From Nitrospirota bacterium (GTDB taxonomy: Bacteria > Nitrospirota > Nitrospiria > Nitrospirales > Nitrospiraceae), in assembly GCA_016235225.1 (NCBI GenBank), contig JACRLS010000182.1, forward strand, positions 1 through 5,171: 5,171 bases of DNA, written 5' to 3'. Positions 1 to 5,078 of the stretch are shown piece after piece. The translations under genes were made by a program, and so were the position numbers. The notes below the pieces were generated by a model, which made no database searches, was not told the DNA's origin, and saw only the letters and a list, made by a program, of their open reading frames with translations. Each line of letters opens with the position of its first letter. Positions within the stretch are counted from its first letter, which is position 1.

Positions 1-402
1 GAATACGATGAGATGGTCATCGTCAAGGACATCGATTTCTTCTCCATGTGCGAACATCACATGCTCCCGTTCTTCGGCCGCTGCCACGTGGGATATCTAC
101 CCAACAAGAAAGTCGTCGGGCTCAGCAAAATCCCTCGGATCGTGGACCTGTTCAGCCGACGGCTCCAAGTCCAGGAGCGGCTGACCGTCCAGATTGCCGA
201 CGCGCTGCAGTCTCAGCTCAAGGCGCACGGCGTGGGCGTCGTCATGGAAGCCCGGCACCTCTGCATGATGATGCGGGGTGTGGAGAAGCAGAACACCATC
301 GCCGTCACCAGCGAAATGCGCGGCGCGTTCCGCAGCCAGCAGACCACCCGCACGGAGTTTCTGAAACTGATTAGACGGGGCAGCGTGGGGGATGGGGATT
401 AA
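1..402 (+). CDS. folE: GTP cyclohydrolase I, C-terminal part (5' truncated by window edge)
   Basis: This cytosolic enzyme converts GTP to 7,8-dihydroneopterin triphosphate, the first step of tetrahydrofolate synthesis and also used for queuosine precursors. The frame is open from base 1 and ends with TAA at 400-402, leaving 133 residues. Numbering from the first codon, the CEHH motif gives zinc ligands Cys17 and His20, and the HLCMMMRG motif gives Cys88. The Cys17-Cys88 spacing of 71 equals that between Cys110 and Cys181 of the E. coli enzyme. The catalytic histidines matching E. coli His112 and His179 are present as His19 and His86. By that alignment about 93 N-terminal residues lie outside the window. 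After the usual EFLKLI end there is a short Gly/Asp-rich tail of about nine residues. The Met codon at base 13 is internal, not the start. No lesion is visible. Confidence 0.97.
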   Translation, partial: EYDEMVIVKDIDFFSMCEHHMLPFFGRCHVGYLPNKKVVGLSKIPRIVDLFSRRLQVQERLTVQIADALQSQLKAHGVGVVMEARHLCMMMRGVEKQNTIAVTSEMRGAFRSQQTTRTEFLKLIRRGSVGDGD

Positions 403-407
403 GATTC

Positions 408-442
408 AGTGCTGAGTGCTGAGTAACGAGTGCTGAGACACG
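408..442. repeat. Heptamer-phased tandem repeat between folE and the hydrolase gene
   Basis: Five consecutive 7-bp units all start with AG: AGTGCTG at 408, 415 and 429, AGTAACG at 422 and AGACACG at 436. The array starts six bases after the folE stop and fills much of the 60-bp gap between two convergent genes. No hairpin followed by a T-run is seen in the gap, so no intrinsic terminator can be called. Function is unknown. Confidence 0.75.
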
Positions 443-462
443 AAGCGGAGACAAATCCTTCT

Positions 463-1236
463 TCACTGAATCCTCTGCAAGAATTCCAGAAGCGCCGCGT
501 TGAACGCTTCCGGCTGCTCGAGGCTGCTCAAATGTCCGGCGGCTGGGATCACCGCCAGCCGTGCGCCGGCAATCCCCTCCGCAATCCGACGGTTCTCATC
601 GGGCGTCGTCAGTCCATCCTGTTGGCCGACTATCACCAGTGTCGGGCAGCGAATGCCGGCGAGTTGGCCTGTGGAGTCGGGGCGTTCCGCGATGGCCATC
701 AAGTCTCCGGCGATCCCGGTCACGGGCGTGCTGTGAATGATCGCCCGGACCTGTTCCACCAACTCGGGCCTGGTTTGTGACCCCGAGGCCAGCAACTTTG
801 GCACCATCTCATCAGCCACGACCGAGGCACCCAGCGTGTGGGCGCGTTGGGCCAACTGGAATCGCCAGGTGACCTGTTCCGGCTTGTCCGCCTCTGCCCG
901 AGTGTCGGCAAATACCAGGGCCTTGATGCGTTCCGGATAATTCCGGTGAAAGGCGAACAGAATGTAGCCGCCCATCGAGAGGCCGATCAGCACGGCTTGT
1001 TGAACGGCGAGATGGTCGAGTAGGGCTCGGAGGTCCTCCGAATAGTGCCACAGTGGCGCGTCCGACTCGCCGTGTCCTCGCAAGTCAAGGGCGATGACCC
1101 GATATCGGGACGCCAGTGCCGCACGTTGGGGCGTCCACATCCGGCGATTCATCGGGAACGCGTGCAGGAACACCAGGGGCGTGCCCAGCCCCTCATCGTC
1201 ATACGCCAGTTGAATTCCGTTGATCGTGGCCTTCAT
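463..1236 (-). CDS. Alpha/beta-fold hydrolase
   Basis: A 257-residue single-domain alpha/beta hydrolase, typical length for the family that includes 3-oxoadipate enol-lactonases, esterases and haloperoxidase-like enzymes. The catalytic triad is complete: Ser87 in the nucleophile elbow GLSMGG (85-90), Asp207 in VGQQDGL and His235 in AAGHLS. An HAFPMN stretch (25-30) fits the oxyanion-hole loop, and DLRGHGESD (51-59) is the usual conserved turn. There is no signal peptide or membrane segment, so it is probably cytosolic. The ATG at 1236 is preferred because the protein then begins MKATINGIQL, a common family start, and a GGGAGGG purine run lies just upstream. An in-frame GTG at 1266 would add ten residues without a ribosome binding site. 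The gene is convergent with folE and divergent from rarA. The substrate cannot be told from sequence; PcaD-like lactonase activity is possible, but no catabolic neighbours support it. Confidence 0.93.
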   Translation of the reverse strand: MKATINGIQLAYDDEGLGTPLVFLHAFPMNRRMWTPQRAALASRYRVIALDLRGHGESDAPLWHYSEDLRALLDHLAVQQAVLIGLSMGGYILFAFHRNYPERIKALVFADTRAEADKPEQVTWRFQLAQRAHTLGASVVADEMVPKLLASGSQTRPELVEQVRAIIHSTPVTGIAGDLMAIAERPDSTGQLAGIRCPTLVIVGQQDGLTTPDENRRIAEGIAGARLAVIPAAGHLSSLEQPEAFNAALLEFLQRIQ

Positions 1237-1238
1237 GG

Positions 1239-1245
1239 CCCTCCC
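1239..1245 (-). promoter_or_regulatory. Ribosome binding site of the hydrolase gene
   Basis: On the minus strand GGGAGGG ends two bases before the ATG at 1236. The GGAGG core is strong, but the gap to the start is only about three bases, shorter than usual. It still favours this ATG over the upstream GTG at 1266. Confidence 0.55.
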
Positions 1246-1286
1246 GCGATGCGGTTTTGGTAACACAGCGATGCCGACCAGTCAAT

Positions 1287-1310
1287 GATCGGTTTGCGAT
1301 CGGTTTGCGA
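1287..1310. repeat. Perfect 11-bp tandem duplication in the divergent promoter region
   Basis: GATCGGTTTGC occurs at 1287-1297 and again, directly abutting, at 1298-1308, followed by GA as the start of a third copy. The 11-bp period is close to one DNA helical turn, so both copies face the same side of the helix. The second copy contributes the candidate -35 hexamer of rarA. It could be a regulator site or a chance duplication. Confidence 0.8.
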
Positions 1311-1334
1311 GGGTGGCACGCTTCCAGGTAGAAT
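1305..1334 (+). promoter_or_regulatory. Candidate sigma70-type promoter of rarA
   Basis: A -35-like TTGCGA (1305-1310; four of six consensus bases) is separated by 18 bp from a -10-like TAGAAT (1329-1334; five of six). Transcription would begin near 1341, only about nine bases before the rarA ATG, so the mRNA would be almost leaderless. This agrees with the lack of a Shine-Dalgarno sequence there. Prediction from consensus match only. Confidence 0.42.
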
Positions 1335-1349
1335 CCGTCTCACCTACGT

Positions 1350-2168
1350 ATGTCTGTGCAAGGGGAACCTCAACCAGATCTCTTTCGCTCCGAGCCGGCC
1401 GGAGGGGCGGGGCCGGCCCCCGACGCACCCCTGGCCGAACGGATGCGGCCGGCCGACTTCGACGAATTCGTCGGACAGGAGGCCGTGGCGTCACCGGATC
1501 GTCCGTTGCGTCGCGCCATCGAGGCCGACAGGTTGTCCTCTGTCATTCTCTGGGGGCCGCCAGGAACCGGGAAGACCACCCTCGCCCGGATTATCGCGCG
1601 CCGCACCAAGGCCGATTTTGTCTTCTTCTCCGCGGTCACCGGCGGGATCCCTGAACTCCGGACGATCATCAAGACGGCGGAGCAGCGGCGGCAGGTGGAC
1701 GGGCGGCGCACCATCCTGTTCGTCGACGAAATCCATCGATTCAACAAAGCGCAACAGGACGCCTTTCTCCCCCATGTGGAACAGGGGACCGTGATCCTCC
1801 TGGGCGCCACGACCGAAAACCCTTCCTTTGAAGTGATTTCGCCTCTCCTGTCGAGGGCTCTCGTGGTCGTCCTGACGCCCCTCTCGGACGAAGCGATGGG
1901 GGCCATTCTGGACCGGGCGCTCTCAGACGAGCGACGGGGGCTGGGCCTGAGACGGGTCGAGGTGGCGGCGGAAACCAGGCAGCGGCTGATCGCGTTCGGC
2001 AACGGAGACGCCAGGGCTCTGTTGACGGCGTTGGAGTTTGTGGTGACGCACACGCCGCCGGGGCCGGACGGGCGCGTGCGATTGGACGACGCGGCCTTCA
2101 CGGCCGCTCTTGCGAAGAAAGCCCTCCGGTACGATCAGGCGGGAGAAGAGCACTACAACCTGATCTGA
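1350..2168 (+). CDS. rarA: RarA N-terminal AAA+ ATPase portion as it would be translated (272 aa)
   Basis: This is the product expected if the TGA is real. It keeps all ATPase motifs: Walker A GPPGTGKTT (69-77), Walker B with DEIHR (126-130), sensor 1 GATTENPSF (152-160) and a candidate arginine finger, Arg169, in LLSRA. The small helical lid follows, to about residue 230. It lacks the C-terminal region through which RarA proteins tetramerise, so a stable polypeptide could bind ATP but probably not form the normal complex. Near the N-terminus QPDLF (8-12) resembles a beta-clamp binding pentapeptide. Confidence 0.7.
   Translation: MSVQGEPQPDLFRSEPAGGAGPAPDAPLAERMRPADFDEFVGQEAVASPDRPLRRAIEADRLSSVILWGPPGTGKTTLARIIARRTKADFVFFSAVTGGIPELRTIIKTAEQRRQVDGRRTILFVDEIHRFNKAQQDAFLPHVEQGTVILLGATTENPSFEVISPLLSRALVVVLTPLSDEAMGAILDRALSDERRGLGLRRVEVAAETRQRLIAFGNGDARALLTALEFVVTHTPPGPDGRVRLDDAAFTAALAKKALRYDQAGEEHYNLI
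2166..2168 (+). other. Premature TGA in rarA
   Basis: The codon lies between ATC and GCC in an otherwise uninterrupted frame that continues 160 codons to TAA at 2649-2651. Family alignment from memory puts Ser here. TGA is also the normal terminator of the hydrolase gene in this window, which argues against genome-wide reassignment of TGA. Confidence 0.9.
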
Positions 2169-2651
2169 GCCTACATCAAGAGCCTGCGGGATTCGGACCC
2201 GGACGGAGCGCTGTATTGGCTGGCGCGGATGATCGAAGGGGGGGAAGACCCGAAGTTTATCGCTCGGCGTATGGTCATCTTCGCCTCGGAAGATGTCGGC
2301 AACGCGGACCCGACCGCTCTCCTCGTGGCGACAGCCGTGTTTCACGCGGTTGAAGCCGTCGGGATGCCCGAGGCGCAGATCAACCTCGCACAGGGGGCCA
2401 CGTACCTGGCGACGAGGCCCAAGGACAATGCGTCCTATGCCGGTCTTCTGGACGCGGCGCGCGATGCCCGCGAGCATGGCAACTTGGCTGTGCCGCTCCC
2501 TCTTCGCAACGCGGTCACGTCGTTGTTGCGGGACATCGGATATGGCAAGGGATACCGCTATGTGCACGACGATCCGTCGGCGCAATCCGAGCAGACCCAT
2601 CTTCCTGATCCGCTCAAGGGAAAGCGGTACTATCGTCCGAAGAAGCCATAA
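2169..2651 (+). pseudogene. rarA: RarA C-terminal tetramerisation domain, downstream of the TGA
   Basis: These 160 codons encode the conserved RarA/MgsA C-terminal region. Recognisable blocks are a DPDGALYWLARM segment, FASEDVGNADP, a YLATRPK stretch, PLRNAVT and IGYGKGYRYVHDD, ending in GKRYYRPKKP, all closely paralleled in E. coli RarA. The first ATG in frame is at 2229, but the bases before it have no Shine-Dalgarno sequence and it would start inside a helix, so independent translation is doubtful. No further lesion is present, which implies a recent or artefactual stop. Confidence 0.85.
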
Positions 2652-2694
2652 GATTCAATAGGTTAAGCCGTCCTCTGGTCGTTGAAATACCCTG

Positions 2695-2723
2695 TTGGAC
2701 AATGACGTGCATTCAGCTATACT
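2695..2723 (+). promoter_or_regulatory. Candidate sigma70-type promoter of the PilZ gene
   Basis: TTGGAC (2695-2700; weak -35, three of six) is 17 bp upstream of TATACT (2718-2723; -10, five of six). Transcription would start near 2730, giving a leader of about 24 bases with AGGA at 2745-2748 as ribosome binding site, five bases before the ATG. The 102-bp gap after rarA fits a separate transcription unit. No terminator hairpin is visible between rarA and this site. Confidence 0.5.
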
Positions 2724-2753
2724 TCGCAAGCGACGCAACCCCGTAGGACGTTC

Positions 2754-3131
2754 ATGGCTATCACGCATCTACCAGGCCGCACCGATGATCGGCGCCGACA
2801 TGCGCGGATTACGTTGGTCGGTTCGGCGCTGATTACGCCGAACGGCAACTCGAAGAGGGCCTTTGCGGCGGTTCTCGACAACGCCAATCGACTGGGTGGC
2901 GGCTTTCACGGAAAGGGCGCGCTGGACAGCAACGAGAACGTGGTTGTTTCGCTGGCGTTCCTGGACCACGGGGGAAAGGAACAACAGGAGAAGCTCTCCG
3001 GACGTGTGGCGTGGGTGAAATCCTGGGAGAAGGGCTACCTGATCGGCGTCGTGTGGGATCAGATCGTGACGAAAGAGAAAAACCCCTGGCTCTATTCCTA
3101 TCTGGACGAGACGCTCAAAGAGAAAGCCTAG
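2754..3131 (+). CDS. PilZ domain protein (candidate c-di-GMP receptor)
   Basis: A 125-residue protein consisting of little more than one PilZ domain, a small beta-barrel that binds cyclic di-GMP and controls motility, adhesion or polysaccharide output through partners. The N-terminal RxxxR motif is present as Arg14-Arg18 within DRRRHAR. The second motif, normally (D/N)xSxxG, appears as NANRLG (43-48), with Asn45 in place of Ser. Later strands are recognisable in LSGRVAWVKSW and GYLIGVVWD. There is no signal peptide or membrane segment. The ATG at 2754 is supported by AGGA five bases upstream. The gene follows rarA with its own promoter candidate and runs into the ABC-F gene on the other strand, sharing the stop region. 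Ligand binding is uncertain because of the altered motif. The family call rests on motif pattern and size. Confidence 0.8.
   Translation: MAITHLPGRTDDRRRHARITLVGSALITPNGNSKRAFAAVLDNANRLGGGFHGKGALDSNENVVVSLAFLDHGGKEQQEKLSGRVAWVKSWEKGYLIGVVWDQIVTKEKNPWLYSYLDETLKEKA
3128..3131. other. CTAG tetranucleotide holding both convergent stop codons
   Basis: TAG at 3129-3131 ends the PilZ gene on the plus strand, and TAG read from 3130 to 3128 ends the ABC-F C-terminal frame on the minus strand. The two stops overlap by two bases within the palindrome CTAG, leaving no intergenic space and no room for a terminator between the genes. Confidence 0.9.
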
Positions 3132-3463
3132 CCGGCCACCGCAAGCTTCTTCTTCACGTTCTCGAGTTCCTCCGCCAACCGCTCCCATTGCGCCGTCAGC
3201 CGTCCAAGGTCCCGCTTCCAGCGGTCCTGTTCCAGGTGCAGGTCATTCCATCGCGCAAAATTTTGATAGAGCACCGGATCCGCCAGTTCGCGATCCCGGT
3301 CTTTGATACGGGTTTCGATCGCCGCCACGTCGCTCTCCGCGCGGCTCACCTGTTTCTCCAGCCGGGCCTGCGTTTTTGAAAGTTCACGGCGGTCTCGACC
3401 GTGTCCTGATTTGTCCGGCGGTGGAGCCGCGACCGGTTCTTTCCGCGGCGCCGTCTCCTTCGG
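3128..3463 (-). pseudogene. ABC-F C-terminal linker and coiled coil, displaced frame
   Basis: Read on the minus strand from CCG at 3463, this frame gives a Pro/Lys/Ala-rich linker beginning PKETAPRKEPVAAP. A long charged coiled coil follows (SKTQARLEKQVSRAE through WERLAEELENVKKKL), with the ELADPVLYQ turn typical of YheS/Uup-like C-termini. It has no start of its own with a ribosome binding site; the GTG at 3349 lies inside the helix. It is therefore the detached 3' part of the ABC-F gene, not a separate gene. Confidence 0.82.
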
Positions 3464-4875
3464 CGCGTCCCGTCGTCGATTTCCACCACTCTCGTCGCGA
3501 TCCGCATCAAAAAGGTGGGGTCGTGGGAAATAAACACGATCGTGCCGGGAAAATCGATCATAGCGTCCGTGAGCACGTTGACCGACGCAGGATCCAGATG
3601 ATTCGTCGGCTCGTCGAGCAGGAGGGTGTTCGCGGGCTCGACCAGCATCCGCGCGAGCGCGACGCGATTGCGTTCGCCGCCGCTCAGGGCTTTGATCGGC
3701 TTTTTCTGGTCCGGTCCGGAGAAAAGAAACGCGCCGGCCAGTCCGCGCAGAAAGTTCGTCTCGGCGTGATTGGAGATCTCAGCCAGCGAATCGAGGATCG
3801 TATGCTCCGGATTCAGCGTATCGGCCTGGTGCTGGGCGAAGTAGTGGACCGTCACGCCGTGGCCGAGCGTCCGCGTGCCCTTCTCGAACTCCAGCACGCC
3901 GGCGAGCATCTTCAATAGGGTGCTCTTCCCGGCGCCGTTCTCTCCCACGAGGGCCACGCGCTGGCCGCGCTCGACCCGAAAATCCAAATTCCTGTAGATG
4001 ATCTTCTCGCCGTATTGCTTGTCGATGTTGCGGAGTTCGAACACATGGCGGCCGCTGGCCGGCGGCTCAGGAAACTTGAAGCGCACACGTTTGGGGTCGC
4101 GCGTCAACTCGATGCGTTTGACCTTCTCCAATTGCTTGATGCGGGACTGGACCTGGCTGGCCTTGTTCGCTTGATAGCGAAAGCGATCGATAAAGGTCTG
4201 GACACGGGTGATTTCCTTTTCCTGCCGTTTCGCGGCGGAGCTTTCCTGGGCATCCACGGCCGCCCGCCACTCCAGAAACGTGGAGTAGTTGCCCCGGCAT
4301 TCGCGGATGCGGTGGTTGTGGATTTCCCAGATGTGCGTGGTGATCTGGTCGAGAAAGCGGGTGTCGTGGCTGATGAGGAGGATGGTCATGCCGGACTTCA
4401 GGAGGAACTGTTCAAACCAGGTCTGCGTCGGTCTGTCCAAGTGGTTCGTCGGCTCATCGAGCATCAGCACGTCGGGGTTCGACAGCAACAACGACGCGAG
4501 GGCGACGCGCATGCGGTAGCCGCCGGAGAGATTCTCAACCGGACGGGCGAAATCCGCCTCGCTGAATCCGAGTCCGGAGAGAATGCGCTTGGCTTCGTGC
4601 TCGGGATACTCGTTGCGGTGCGCGGCGTCCAGGACAGTCTTCCCCGACAGGAGTTCGAGTTCTTGCGGGAGGTAGCCGATCCGCAGGCGTGGGCGTTTCC
4701 GGATCGTCCCCTTGTCGGGTGATTCTTCTCCGAGGATCATGCGGAGCAGGGTGGTTTTCCCCGCGCCGTTCGGGCCTACCAGGCCGGTCCTGGTCTGCGG
4801 GCGGAGATGAGCCCAGGCATTCTGGAGCAGAATTCGGGGGCCGTATTGTTTACTGACGTCTTCGATCTGCAGCAT
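3346..4875 (-). CDS. ABC-F twin-ATPase portion with out-of-frame tail (509 aa as translated)
   Basis: First ATPase domain: Walker A GPNGAGKTT (34-42), signature LSGGY (116-120), Walker B and D-loop LMLDEPTNHLD (137-147) and switch His170. The linker (about 200-275) is charged and helical, as in the ABC-F ribosome-contacting region. Second ATPase domain: Walker A GENGAGKST (311-319), signature LSGGE (397-401), LLLDEPTNHLD (418-428) and switch His451. All ATP-site residues are present, so both sites should be able to hydrolyse ATP. Residues 471-509 are not family sequence: they are the shifted frame and start with seven arginines. If expressed, the protein would have a novel basic tail in place of its coiled coil. 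Confidence 0.8.
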   Translation of the reverse strand: MLQIEDVSKQYGPRILLQNAWAHLRPQTRTGLVGPNGAGKTTLLRMILGEESPDKGTIRKRPRLRIGYLPQELELLSGKTVLDAAHRNEYPEHEAKRILSGLGFSEADFARPVENLSGGYRMRVALASLLLSNPDVLMLDEPTNHLDRPTQTWFEQFLLKSGMTILLISHDTRFLDQITTHIWEIHNHRIRECRGNYSTFLEWRAAVDAQESSAAKRQEKEITRVQTFIDRFRYQANKASQVQSRIKQLEKVKRIELTRDPKRVRFKFPEPPASGRHVFELRNIDKQYGEKIIYRNLDFRVERGQRVALVGENGAGKSTLLKMLAGVLEFEKGTRTLGHGVTVHYFAQHQADTLNPEHTILDSLAEISNHAETNFLRGLAGAFLFSGPDQKKPIKALSGGERNRVALARMLVEPANTLLLDEPTNHLDPASVNVLTDAMIDFPGTIVFISHDPTFLMRIATRVVEIDDGTRRRRRRRGKNRSRLHRRTNQDTVETAVNFQKRRPGWRNR

Positions 4876-4907
4876 AGGCTATGGGCCAAAGGCTATAGGC
4901 AATGGGG
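4873..4907. repeat. Heptamer-phased repeat abutting the ABC-F start codon
   Basis: AGGCTAT occurs at 4876-4882 and 4890-4896, exactly 14 bp apart, with the 7-bp words GGGCCAA and AGGCAAT filling the phase. GGCTATAGGCA (4891-4901) is repeated inverted at 5029-5039. CATAGGCTATG (4873-4883), a palindrome around a central base, includes the start codon itself. The repeat occupies the place where a ribosome binding site would be. Confidence 0.65.
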
Positions 4908-4919
4908 ACCCGATGTAAA
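4892..4919 (-). promoter_or_regulatory. Candidate promoter of the ABC-F gene
   Basis: On the minus strand TTTACA (4919-4914; five of six -35 bases) is 16 bp from TATAGC (4897-4892; four of six -10 bases). Initiation would fall about ten bases before the ATG, again an almost leaderless transcript. The -10 lies inside the heptamer repeat, so the repeat may have supplied it. Consensus match only. Confidence 0.33.
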
Positions 4920-5028
4920 TCGATCGGCGAGAGCTTGGAAACAACGAGTTATGGAGTAATGGGAGAAGCGACGTGCGAAGTGAGTTTATGACGTCGAAGC
5001 TGGAGTGGCGTTCTGAAACACTTCCTCC

Positions 5029-5060
5029 TGCCTATAGCCCATTGTCTATGTCTATCGCCT
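5029..5060. repeat. Second heptamer-phased repeat, inverted partner, next to tRNA-Ala
   Basis: Read on the minus strand this stretch gives words AGGCGAT, AGACAT, AGACAAT and GGGCTAT, mostly in 7-bp phase and of the same family as those at 4876-4907. It contains TGCCTATAGCC (5029-5039), the inverse of 4891-4901, and CCCATTG (5038-5044), the inverse of 4900-4906. The 203 bp between the ABC-F gene and the tRNA hold these repeats and a short octamer duplication (GAGTTATG/GAGTAATG, 4936-4951). I see no gene or clear terminator in that interval. Confidence 0.55.
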
Positions 5061-5078
5061 CTCACCTGCCGCAAGAAT

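Larger units (their letters stand above)
1350..2651 (+). pseudogene. rarA: rarA/mgsA, replication-associated recombination protein A, interrupted by an in-frame TGA
   Basis: RarA (MgsA, YcaJ) is a tetrameric AAA+ ATPase related to clamp-loader subunits that acts at stalled replication forks and gaps. Read through the TGA, the gene has 434 codons including the TGA, close to the 447 residues of E. coli RarA. Two blocks stay in one frame: the AAA+ core (codons 1-272) and the C-terminal RarA/MgsA domain (274-433), with the only stop at codon 273 (2166-2168). The join reads NLI-stop-AYIKSLR, where E. coli RarA has DLISALHKS, so the stop sits where a conserved serine is expected. One change, TCA to TGA, explains it. 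The ATG at 1350 is the only reasonable start because an in-frame TAG lies at 1329-1331. No Shine-Dalgarno is seen. It may be a true pseudogene, a sequencing error or a truncated but expressed gene; readthrough is less likely. Confidence 0.85.
3128..4875 (-). pseudogene. ABC-F family ATPase, frame disrupted before the C-terminal coiled coil
   Basis: ABC-F proteins are soluble twin-ATPase proteins without membrane domains that bind the ribosomal E site and ease stalled translation. Two ATPase domains and the inter-domain linker are intact in one frame (470 residues, to EIDDGT). The C-terminal charged linker and coiled coil then continue in another frame from about 3463 to a TAG at 3130-3128 (about 111 residues). 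Reconstructed length is near 580, compared with 637 for E. coli YheS, which it resembles in layout. The segment that normally follows the second ATPase domain, with a GDY/GDL-type motif, is absent in all three frames. A deletion of length not divisible by three, rather than a single-base slip, is therefore inferred. The ATG at 4875 has no Shine-Dalgarno; repeats abut it. Assembly error is an alternative. Confidence 0.8.

Noticed and set aside
403..462. Intrinsic terminator between folE and the hydrolase gene
   Set aside because: No stable GC hairpin followed by a T-run on either strand; only the heptamer repeat is visible.
1257..1285. Minus-strand promoter for the hydrolase gene (TTGACT at 1285-1280 with TACCAA 17 bp downstream)
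   Set aside because: The -35 is good, but the -10 matches only three of six consensus bases, too weak to annotate.
1370..2101. Open frame of 243 codons on the minus strand opposite rarA
   Set aside because: It lies fully antisense to the clear RarA ATPase motifs, has no recognisable domain, and is the kind of long shadow frame produced by GC-rich codon use.
2166..2202. TGA in rarA as a selenocysteine codon
   Set aside because: Only a 4-bp stem (CGGG/CCCG, 2187-2201) follows, its loop lacks features of a bacterial SECIS element, and the bases are explained by conserved RarA coding. RarA is not a known selenoprotein.
1923..2600. Open frame of 225 codons on the minus strand opposite the 3' half of rarA
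   Set aside because: Arg/Val-rich translation with no motif; it mirrors conserved RarA coding sequence on the other strand.
3440..3485. Programmed ribosomal frameshift in the ABC-F gene
   Set aside because: No slippery heptamer is present at the junction, and a protein segment is missing in addition to the shift, which a programmed slip would not explain.
4015..4722. Open frame of 235 codons on the plus strand opposite the ABC-F gene
   Set aside because: Fully antisense to Walker A/B and linker coding sequence; composition is that of a complement shadow. The similar frame at 3376-3918 was rejected for the same reason.
408..5060. CRISPR array or insertion sequence ends suggested by the repeats
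   Set aside because: Units are only 7-14 bp with no regular spacers, there is no transposase gene, and no target-site duplication flanks them.
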